From CAZWMK01 sp964635065 (GTDB lineage Bacteria > Pseudomonadota > Alphaproteobacteria > Sphingomonadales > Sphingomonadaceae), in NCBI GenBank assembly GCA_964635065.1, contig CAZWMK010000053.1:1-15226 (forward strand): DNA of 15,226 nt, in the 5' to 3' direction. The position numbers and the translations under genes were made by a program. This document shows, in pieces, positions 7,908 to 13,832 of the stretch (positions are counted from its first letter, which is position 1; each line of letters opens with the position of its first letter). Under the pieces are notes generated by a model that did no database searches, was not told the DNA's origin, and worked only from the letters and a program-made list of their open reading frames with translations.

Positions 7908-8339
7908 ATGGGCCGTGGGGATTTGTCGGATGCGGAATGGGAGCTGATCGGACCACTGCTACCATCCGAGCGGGGGCGCTGGGCGCGGCCTGCCGGCGAC
8001 AGCCGTCGTTTTCTCAACGGCATGCTTCATGTGCTGCGGGCAGGTTGCCCCTGGCGCGACATGCACGAGCGCTACACCAAGTGGAGCTCAGTCAATGTCC
8101 GGTTCCGACGCTGGGCCCTGCAAGGCGTGAGGGACGCTTTGCTGCAAACACTGGTCGATCTGGGCCTGACCGACGACTGGCAGCACATGATCGACAGCAC
8201 CACGGTTCGCGGCCACGTCTCGGCGGTGGGCGGAAAAGGGGGGCTTGTGCGCAGGCTTTTGGTCGATCACGCGGCGGCTTTACGAGCAAGGTCCACGCCC
8301 GCTGCGACAATCAAGGATTGCCTATCGGGTTCATCCTAA
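7908..8339 (+). CDS. IS5-family transposase, first frame (OrfA)
   Basis: A 143-codon frame starting MGRGDLSDAEWELIGPLLP, the typical N-terminus of IS5/IS427 transposases. GGGGAG lies 5 nt before the ATG. It contains the family's CPWRDM and W(S)SVNVRFRRW segments and the first catalytic aspartate, D96, in MIDSTTVRGH. Only the part up to the slippery run at 8234-8243 belongs to the transposase; the residues after that (LVRRLLVDHAAAL...) are out-of-frame reading to a stop. The functional enzyme is made by a -1 shift into the second frame. Confidence 0.8.
   Translation: MGRGDLSDAEWELIGPLLPSERGRWARPAGDSRRFLNGMLHVLRAGCPWRDMHERYTKWSSVNVRFRRWALQGVRDALLQTLVDLGLTDDWQHMIDSTTVRGHVSAVGGKGGLVRRLLVDHAAALRARSTPAATIKDCLSGSS
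8234..8243 (+). other. -1 ribosomal frameshift site AAAAGGGGGG
   Basis: The first frame reads GGA AAA GGG GGG CTT here. Slipping back one base gives AAA AGG GGG GCT and continues as KRGACAQAFGRSRGGFTSK, which is the conserved continuation of the transposase. Homopolymer runs at this position are the known way IS427-group elements join their two frames. A plain frameshift mutation would look similar, but the run of A and G favours programmed shifting. Confidence 0.65.
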
Positions 8340-8764
8340 CCGGCGGCGAGGCTTCAGACTATGCCGCCGTCGATGATCTGATGGCGCTGCCATTGCCCAA
8401 GCCCGACGCGCTGCTGGCCGACAAAGGCTGCGACGGTGACCGGTTCCGGGAAAACCTGCTCTTGCGCGGCATCCTGCCCATCATCCCGCCCCGGTCGAAC
8501 CGAAAAGCGCCAGTCCATCCCGATTATCGGCGCTACAAGGATCGCAACCGCATCGAGCGGATGTTCGGCAAATTGAAGCAGCAGCGCCGTATCGCCACCC
8601 GCTATGACAAGACCGTTCTCTCGTTCGAGAGCTTCCTCAACCTCGCCGCCGCCCAGCTATGGCTGAAGTCTTTTGTCAACGCGGCCTGGGCGAATGCTTC
8701 CGCGCATTGCGTTCGGCGGGAACCAGCTGGTCGACCGGCATCAGCCGGGCGGCGGGGAGGGTGA
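8237..8764 (+). CDS. IS5-family transposase, second frame (OrfB), read through the truncated IS end
   Basis: This frame has no start of its own and is expressed by the -1 shift. It carries the second catalytic aspartate in LLADKGCDGDRFR and the DDE glutamate in RIERMFGKLKQQRRIATRYDK, so all three DDE residues are present across the two frames. Family proteins normally stop shortly after WLKSFVNAA. Here the reading continues with about 24 unrelated residues (WANASAHC...) to a stop at 8762-8764, because the right end of the element is gone and the ribosome would read antisense through the neighbouring ParB-like fragment. Confidence 0.75.
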   Translation, partial: RGACAQAFGRSRGGFTSKVHARCDNQGLPIGFILTGGEASDYAAVDDLMALPLPKPDALLADKGCDGDRFRENLLLRGILPIIPPRSNRKAPVHPDYRRYKDRNRIERMFGKLKQQRRIATRYDKTVLSFESFLNLAAAQLWLKSFVNAAWANASAHCVRREPAGRPASAGRRGG

Positions 8765-8795
8765 CGGATACGGGTGTCTTGATCTTGCGCGCCAT
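8676..8795 (-). pseudogene. 5' stub of a ParB-domain/DNA methyltransferase gene
   Basis: The minus-strand ATG at 8795 is preceded by GAGGAGG and opens MARKIKTPVSVTLPAARL, then MPVDQLVPAERNARKHSP, and stops at 39 codons. The run (V/L)PxxRNAR(T/K)HS is the start of the ParB/Srx-like domain found in phage-type adenine methyltransferases, where normally several hundred residues follow. Here the reading frame leaves the family after HSP, about where the IS sequence begins (near 8690), so the rest was lost when the IS inserted or a deletion followed. It has a good ribosome binding site but no function is expected. The family call rests on a short stretch. Confidence 0.5.
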
Positions 8796-8869
8796 ATGCG
8801 CCTCCTCGTGGAGAGGGCGCCTGCGTCAGAGCGTGAGGACAGGCGCCGATGGATCAACGCCGACCAGAG

Positions 8870-9040
8870 CTAGACGCGCGGCCGCAATACGGCAGCCTGA
8901 CGCCCAAGCGCAAACCGGCAGTGAAGCGTGTCATCGACAGGCATCCCGCCCTTGGTCGTGACACGGTGCGGCCATCGCGGCCGCAGTCCATCAGGGCATC
9001 CCGCCCGTCTGTTCTGTCTGGAGAAAATGCGCTGGTGCAT
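8870..9040 (-). CDS. Small unassigned open frame (56 codons), doubtful
   Basis: It opens MHQRIFSRQNRRAGCPDGLR and ends FALGRQAAVLRPRV. It lies upstream of and in the same direction as the ParB-like stub, about 75 bp away, so it could be a small gene or a gene tail of the same mobile region. There is no clear ribosome binding site, no family I recognise, and an overlapping frame is open on the other strand. A chance open frame in GC-rich DNA is equally likely. Confidence 0.2.
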   Translation of the reverse strand: MHQRIFSRQNRRAGCPDGLRPRWPHRVTTKGGMPVDDTLHCRFALGRQAAVLRPRV

Positions 9041-9179
9041 CCCGCACCATCACAACGCCATCAGACAGCATTCATCAAAGTAACCGGGTGGTGGGTAGCG
9101 CCAAGGGTTATGTGACAGTCGGGCACTTCTGCACTGAGGGCATGATGCAAGGCATTATGCCCGCTCACGGAATCGTGGA

Positions 9180-9195
9180 GGTATCAATTGATACC
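9180..9195. repeat. 16-bp perfect palindrome GGTATCAATTGATACC, candidate operator
   Basis: A gapless perfect palindrome about 70 bp before the first gene of the secretion operon. Its right half includes TTGATA, which could be part of a -35 element, so a bound dimer would block or tune the promoter. No regulator gene lies next to it in the window. Confidence 0.45.
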
Positions 9196-9207
9196 GCCAA
9201 TATGGCC

Positions 9208-9222
9208 AATAAAGAGTTTATT
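9208..9222. repeat. Inverted repeat AATAAA-GAG-TTTATT
   Basis: Six-base arms with a 3-nt centre, flanked by GCC and GGC that extend the symmetry imperfectly (GCC at 9205-9207 region against GGC near 9225). It sits 12 bp after the palindrome, and TATTAT at 9220-9225 resembles a -10 box. It could be part of the operon's control region. Confidence 0.25.
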
Positions 9223-9263
9223 ATGGCTTTTAAACAAGTTGTCTGATGGCAGTGTAAGTCGGA

Positions 9264-10553
9264 ATGGTTGGATGTGTGATCCAGCCAAACGAGTGCATCC
9301 TGCCAAATCCCATTGCCATAACCATTCAGATCATATCTCTCTCCACGGCCACTCTCATCGCCACCTCTGTGTGTGCGTCAGGGCTTTTCTCTGGTGAGGG
9401 TTTGGTTATGGCCATTGAGCAGGCGGTTGATACGCACCCCTCCATTGCGGCTGCCCAAGCTTCGGCGCGTGCTGCAGGTTCTGATGTGCGTGCCGCCAAG
9501 TGGCAGCGTTTTCCGAGTTTTTCCATCGAAGGTTTGTTGCTTGATCAGCCGGGCAATAGCACGCAGGCGCAGGCGGTTGTCGATCAGCCCTTGTGGACTG
9601 GCGGGCGGATTTCAGGCGGGGTCAGGCGAGCGACAGCCCAGGAAAGTGCGGCCAACGCAGCCTATGGCGAGGCAGTTCTGTCAATTGCTGTCTCCACTGC
9701 GCAGGCATTTTATGAAGTGCATCGCTGGCGCGAACGCAGTCTGCTTCTGACGCACAGTCTTGACCAGCACAGGCGCATGGTTGGGACCATGGAGCGGCGT
9801 TACGCGCAAGACGTCAGCCCTCTTTCGGATCTTGAGCTGGCCCGCTCGCGCGCTTTGCAGATTGAGCAGCAACTCTATCAGGCGCGTGCGCAGGAAGGCG
9901 CTGCGATGAGCCGGCTGCGCGAGCTGGTCGGTGACCCGTTCTGGACGATTGGCTCTTTGCCCGCACTGCCGGCGAACTGGCCTCGATTTGAGGATGGCGC
10001 CCTGACTGCGCAGGCGCTTGGTTACAGCCCGCTCTTAAAGCGGTTGCGATTTGACGCCCAGAGCGCCAGCGCCGAGGCGCGTGTCGCCCGTGCATCTGTC
10101 CTGCCGCAGTTGAGCGGCCAATATAGTTACAGCGAGACATTCGGTCACCGGGTGGGATTGGTACTCAAGGCGCAAACCGATGGCGGGTTCTCCCGTTTTG
10201 CGACGGCGGATGCTGCCGCGCAGCGGGTTCAGGCACGTGAACTGCAGGTCGCGGCAGGTGAGCGTCAGGTGCGCGATCAGGTCTTTGCGCTGTTGCGTGA
10301 ATATGAAGCGGCGACGTCGCGCTTGGAGGGCAGTGTGGCCGCTTCGGTCGCCGCCCAAAGCGTAATGGAATCCTACATGCGCCAGTTCACCAGCGGGCGA
10401 CGCACCTGGCTCGATGTGATGAATGCGGTGCGCGAAACAACGACAGCCGAGATTGACGCGCTGGAAGCGCGCATTTCAGGGCAGTCCGCTCTCATCCGGA
10501 TCATGCTTCTGTCCGGTCAGTGGGCGCCGGTTTCATCGGAGGCGGCTGGATGA
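9264..10553 (+). CDS. TolC-like outer-membrane factor of a type I secretion system
   Basis: A 429-residue protein forming the outer-membrane exit duct. A hydrophobic export segment (about residues 17-38, IAITIQIISLSTATLIATSV) precedes the mature part, with cleavage likely near CASG. Two long helical OEP repeats follow. The first starts at AIEQAVDTHPSIAAAQASAR with SIEGLLLDQPG and QPLWTGGRISGGV, typical of the TolC/LapE strand-turn region. The second, near the C-terminus, contains QFTSGRRTWLDVMNAVRE, a family hallmark. The start is uncertain because no strong ribosome binding site precedes the ATG at 9264 and the 16 residues before the hydrophobic segment are long for a signal peptide. Its stop overlaps the next start as ATGA, so it heads a TolC-ABC-HlyD-adhesin operon. 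Confidence 0.88.
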   Translation: MVGCVIQPNECILPNPIAITIQIISLSTATLIATSVCASGLFSGEGLVMAIEQAVDTHPSIAAAQASARAAGSDVRAAKWQRFPSFSIEGLLLDQPGNSTQAQAVVDQPLWTGGRISGGVRRATAQESAANAAYGEAVLSIAVSTAQAFYEVHRWRERSLLLTHSLDQHRRMVGTMERRYAQDVSPLSDLELARSRALQIEQQLYQARAQEGAAMSRLRELVGDPFWTIGSLPALPANWPRFEDGALTAQALGYSPLLKRLRFDAQSASAEARVARASVLPQLSGQYSYSETFGHRVGLVLKAQTDGGFSRFATADAAAQRVQARELQVAAGERQVRDQVFALLREYEAATSRLEGSVAASVAAQSVMESYMRQFTSGRRTWLDVMNAVRETTTAEIDALEARISGQSALIRIMLLSGQWAPVSSEAAG

Positions 10554-12655
10554 CCACGCCGTTGATAGATCTGGTCGCTGTCTATGCGCGCCGCAAGAAC
10601 GTAACGCTGGGGCCGGACTGGGCGCTGAATGCCCCTCGGAATCTTGGTTTTGATGATCCGAATGCGCTTCATCAGCTGTGTGCGGCCCTTGGCTTGACGG
10701 TGACATGCTGCGAAGAAAAGCCAAGGGCGCATCATTTTCCGCTGCTTGCGTTTCATCCCGCTCATGGTTGGGGGATCGCCGAGAGCTGGGTGCATGAAAA
10801 CCACGTGCGCATACTGACGGGTGGCGGTCCTGCGGAAGTCGAGTGGTCCGACAGTCTGTCGATCATTGATATCGATTTTCCAGGCCAGACACAGGTCTCC
10901 GGAGCACAGCGTGCGATTGACGTGTTCTGGTCTGCGATCATGCGCCGGAAGTCGATGATCCTTGATGCGACGATTGCAACAATTGTCATCAATCTCATTG
11001 CACTCGCGACATCGATATATTCGATGCAGGTTTATGACAGGGTGATCCCGCGCGCCGGCTTTGCTACACTTGTTGTTCTGACTGTCGGCATGATCTTTGC
11101 GCTTGTTGTCGATATGCTCATCCGCAGCACGCGCGCGATCATGATCGATCGAGAGGCCGGCGGGATCGACAGCGAAGTTTCTGAATATTTCTACGCCCGC
11201 ATGCAGGCCGTGCGCCTTGATGCCCGCCCGCGCTCTATCGGGACCATGGCAGCGCAACTGCGCGGCACGGATCAGGTGCGATCATTGTTGTCTTCAGCCA
11301 GTCTGTTTGTTCTTGCCGATCTGCCGTTCGCACTTTTGTTCATGGGGGTCATGGCCTGGCTTGGCGGCATTGTGGCTCTCGTCCCGCTTATTGCCTTTCC
11401 ACTGGCTCTCGTGCTGGCGGCCTTGATGGCGCGCTTTATCCGGAACGATACGGCGGCGGCGCAGGTCACGGGCAATCGCAAGAACGGGCAACTTGTCGAA
11501 GCCCTTGATGCAGCGGAGACGATCAAGGCCAACCAGGGCGGCTGGCACATGCTGGTAAGCTGGAACCGGCTCGTTGATGAAGTTCACGGCCATGACCTCA
11601 AGGTCAAGCGCTGGTCGACGTTCTCGGGTTCAGGTTTCTCCTTCATTCAGCAACTGTCTTATGTGGGCGTTGTCTGCGTTGGTGCCTTTCAGGTTGCGGA
11701 AGGCCATATGACCATGGGTGCCGTCATCGCCTGCTCCATTCTGAGCGGTCGGGTCAACGGTCCGCTTGTCGCAGCGCTCCCCAATCTGATTATCCAGTGG
11801 GGCTATGCCCGTTCGTCTTTGGCCGCACTCGACGGCATTTTGAAAATGCCGAGCGATCAGCCCGAGGGGCATCAGATGGTGCGCCAACCTGACATGCGCG
11901 GTCAGTTGTCTTTGGAGCAGGTCAAATTCGCGCATCAGGACAGTCGGCAGGGCATAAACCTGCCCAGCCTGAAGATCGCACCTGGAGAGCGGATCGGGAT
12001 TGTCGGGCCGGTTGGATCTGGCAAGTCAACGCTGCTTAAGCTCCTTGCTGGTCTTTATGCGCCCCAGGAAGGCCATGTTCTGCTGGATGGTGTGGATATA
12101 CGGCAGATCGCCGAGGAAGATCTGCGACGTCAGATCTGCTATTTCCCGCAGGATTATCGCCTTATTACAGGCACGTTGCGGGATAACCTGACCCTCGGTT
12201 TGCCAACCCCGGATGATGAGGTTCTGCTGGATGCCTCAGCCAAAACCGGGCTTGCCGATCTGGTCAGGAACCACCCCATGGGCCTTGACCTGCCGATATC
12301 TGAAGGTGGCAATGGCTTGTCTGGTGGCCAGCGTGAGCAGGTTGGGTTGACCCGCTTGTTGCTTGCCAAGCCGAAAATGCTGTTACTCGATGAGCCGACG
12401 GCTAATCTCGATCAAGAGAGCGAACTGCGTGTCTTGCAGGCGATCCTGCAGGCGATCGGTCCTGACTGTTCGTTGGTTTTCGTGACCCATAAAATGCAGC
12501 TGGTCAGCCTGGTCCAGCGATTGCTGGTTGTTAACAAGGGTCAGATTGCACTCGACGGCCCGACGAAAGCGGTCCTTGAGCGTCTGCGTCCGGCACCCGC
12601 TCAGGCGCAGCCGACCGGACAGCGCAAGGTCATGCAGGATGCTGGTCATGCTTGA
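10550..12655 (+). CDS. Type I secretion ABC transporter/permease, LapB-like
   Basis: A 701-residue inner-membrane exporter that uses ATP to drive an unfolded adhesin through the duct. Residues 1-105 form a peptidase-like (C39-like) domain where the usual catalytic Cys/His layout is not evident, as in exporters that do not cleave their substrate. Membrane segments lie at about 136-420. The nucleotide-binding domain has Walker A GPVGSGKST (486-494), the Q-loop FPQD (Q534), the signature LSGGQ (590-594), Walker B MLLLDEP (610-616), a D-loop and the switch histidine H647. The start at 10550 is chosen over an upstream in-frame ATG at 10520 because GGAGG (10538-10542) lies 7 nt before it and it overlaps the tolC stop by ATGA. 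Confidence 0.93.
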   Translation: MTTPLIDLVAVYARRKNVTLGPDWALNAPRNLGFDDPNALHQLCAALGLTVTCCEEKPRAHHFPLLAFHPAHGWGIAESWVHENHVRILTGGGPAEVEWSDSLSIIDIDFPGQTQVSGAQRAIDVFWSAIMRRKSMILDATIATIVINLIALATSIYSMQVYDRVIPRAGFATLVVLTVGMIFALVVDMLIRSTRAIMIDREAGGIDSEVSEYFYARMQAVRLDARPRSIGTMAAQLRGTDQVRSLLSSASLFVLADLPFALLFMGVMAWLGGIVALVPLIAFPLALVLAALMARFIRNDTAAAQVTGNRKNGQLVEALDAAETIKANQGGWHMLVSWNRLVDEVHGHDLKVKRWSTFSGSGFSFIQQLSYVGVVCVGAFQVAEGHMTMGAVIACSILSGRVNGPLVAALPNLIIQWGYARSSLAALDGILKMPSDQPEGHQMVRQPDMRGQLSLEQVKFAHQDSRQGINLPSLKIAPGERIGIVGPVGSGKSTLLKLLAGLYAPQEGHVLLDGVDIRQIAEEDLRRQICYFPQDYRLITGTLRDNLTLGLPTPDDEVLLDASAKTGLADLVRNHPMGLDLPISEGGNGLSGGQREQVGLTRLLLAKPKMLLLDEPTANLDQESELRVLQAILQAIGPDCSLVFVTHKMQLVSLVQRLLVVNKGQIALDGPTKAVLERLRPAPAQAQPTGQRKVMQDAGHA

Positions 12656-13802
12656 CCGCCGTTCCATGACATCGTCGCGCATGGTTATCCTGCTGACCGC
12701 CATCGCCTTTGCCGGTGCCATTGGTTGGGCCAGTGTCGCAGAGATTGATCAGGTCAGCCGTGCCAGTGGGCAAGTCATTCCCTCCGGGCGCGTTCAGATC
12801 GTCCAAAGCACGGATGGCGGTGTGATCGAAGCCATCAATGTCAAGGAAGGCGATAGGGTTCGCAAGGGTCAGATTCTCGTGACCCTTGATCGCGTCAGGC
12901 TCGCGGCAGGCGTCGATGAAGGCCGCGCAAAAGTGGCATCTCTCAAAACGGTCAAAGCGCGCATCGAGGCCGAGTTGTTTGGCAGGTCACTGGTTTTTAC
13001 TGACGATGTCAAAGACTTCCCTGATTTCATGGCTAATCAGCGTCAGCTGTTTGTCAAACGCCGCGCCGCGCAAAGCCAGGATATCGCCGCCCTCAATCGC
13101 ATGCTGCGTCTGGTGCGGCAGGAACTGGTGATGAACCAGCCGCTTCTCGAAAATGGCGACGTCAGCCGTTCCGAGGTGCTCCGTCTTGAACGTTCCGTGG
13201 CGGACATTGAAGGCCAGATTGCGAACCGGCAGAATAAATATCTCCAGGATCTTCAGGCCGAATATGCGAAGGTCGAAGAGGAACTGGTGACGGCCGAGCA
13301 GACGCTGACCCAGCGCGAGGCCGCGCTTGCCGATACTGAACTTGAAGCGCCGACGGATGGCATCGTCAAGAATGTTCGGCTGACGACGATTGGCGGCGTT
13401 TTGCGCCCTTCGGATGAAGTGCTGCAGATTGTCCCGACAGGGGAAGAGTTGATCGTCGAGGCAAAGGTGTCGCCGGCTGATATCGCCTATGTGCGCGTCG
13501 GTCAGATGGCATCCGTCAAGTTCGATGCTTACGACTCTTCCATCTACGGCTCGGCAGATGGGCGGGTCAGTTATATCAGTCCCGATACATTGGCCGAACA
13601 AAAGCCCAATGGGGAACAGGTTTTTTACCGTGTTCACATCCGTGTCGACACGCGCACCATGCGTCCGCGTGCGGACGAGAAAATCGAAATCCAGCCCGGG
13701 ATGACGGCGACCACCGAAATCCTCACCGGGCACAACACCATACTGAAATATCTGCTCAAGCCCCTGATCAAGACTGTCGATCAGTCTTTTGGGGAACGTT
13801 GA
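12648..13802 (+). CDS. HlyD/LapC-type membrane fusion protein of type I secretion
   Basis: A 384-residue periplasmic adaptor joining the ABC exporter to the TolC-like duct. One N-terminal membrane segment (about 12-31) follows a short cytoplasmic tail. A lipoyl half-motif comes next (GGVIEAINVKEGDRVRKGQILVTLD, residues 57-81 in part), then a long coiled-coil hairpin (about 88-228), the second lipoyl half ELEAPTDGIVKNV (231-243) and a beta-barrel. The C-terminal EIQPGMTATTEILTG and ILKYLLKPL are family hallmarks. The ATG at 12648 overlaps the ABC stop by 8 bp and has AGGA 8 nt upstream. ATG 12639 is an alternative. The frame is open 40 codons further upstream, but that stretch lies inside the ABC gene and is not expected to be used. 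Confidence 0.92.
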   Translation: MLDRRSMTSSRMVILLTAIAFAGAIGWASVAEIDQVSRASGQVIPSGRVQIVQSTDGGVIEAINVKEGDRVRKGQILVTLDRVRLAAGVDEGRAKVASLKTVKARIEAELFGRSLVFTDDVKDFPDFMANQRQLFVKRRAAQSQDIAALNRMLRLVRQELVMNQPLLENGDVSRSEVLRLERSVADIEGQIANRQNKYLQDLQAEYAKVEEELVTAEQTLTQREAALADTELEAPTDGIVKNVRLTTIGGVLRPSDEVLQIVPTGEELIVEAKVSPADIAYVRVGQMASVKFDAYDSSIYGSADGRVSYISPDTLAEQKPNGEQVFYRVHIRVDTRTMRPRADEKIEIQPGMTATTEILTGHNTILKYLLKPLIKTVDQSFGER

Positions 13803-13820
13803 GCAATCGAGACGAGCAAG

Positions 13821-13825
13821 AGGAG
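13821..13825 (+). promoter_or_regulatory. Ribosome binding site of the adhesin gene
   Basis: AGGAG lies 7 nt before the ATG at 13833. It fixes the start of the incomplete adhesin gene, 30 bp after the HlyD stop. Confidence 0.7.
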
Positions 13826-13832
13826 AATCCGC

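Larger units (their letters stand above)
7869..8690 (+). mobile_element. IS5-family insertion sequence (IS427-like group), right end missing
   Basis: The left end starts with GGGCCGTTCTGATTCAAG about 40 bp before the transposase ATG, as in IS427-type elements. The transposase is split over two overlapping frames with a slippery site. No inverse copy of the left end (CTTGAATCAGAACGGCCC) occurs downstream. Similarity to the element stops near 8686-8692, at about the point where the second frame normally ends, and the sequence passes into a ParB-like gene fragment on the other strand. The element is therefore a remnant that could not move by itself. The exact left boundary and target duplication are uncertain. 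Confidence 0.75.
8796..9263. other. Gene-poor stretch between the IS remnant and the secretion operon
   Basis: No recognisable gene, tRNA or CRISPR array is seen. The left half (to about 9045) is GC-rich and contains a small minus-strand open frame and three copies of GCATCCCGC (starting 8941, 8996 and 9037; the first two extend to the 12-mer GGCATCCCGCCC). The right half becomes AT-richer and holds the palindrome at 9180-9195 and the inverted repeat at 9208-9222, and is the likely promoter region of the secretion operon. Confidence 0.5.

Noticed and set aside
8659..8961. Plus-strand open frame of 100 codons across the IS end
   Set aside because: It begins inside the transposase, runs antisense to the ParB-like stub and has no recognisable content.
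8940..9045. CRISPR array
   Set aside because: Only three 9-base repeats with unequal spacing; far too short and irregular, with no cas genes.
10517..11257. Minus-strand open frame of 246 codons
   Set aside because: Antisense to the ABC exporter membrane domain; no motif and no start signal.
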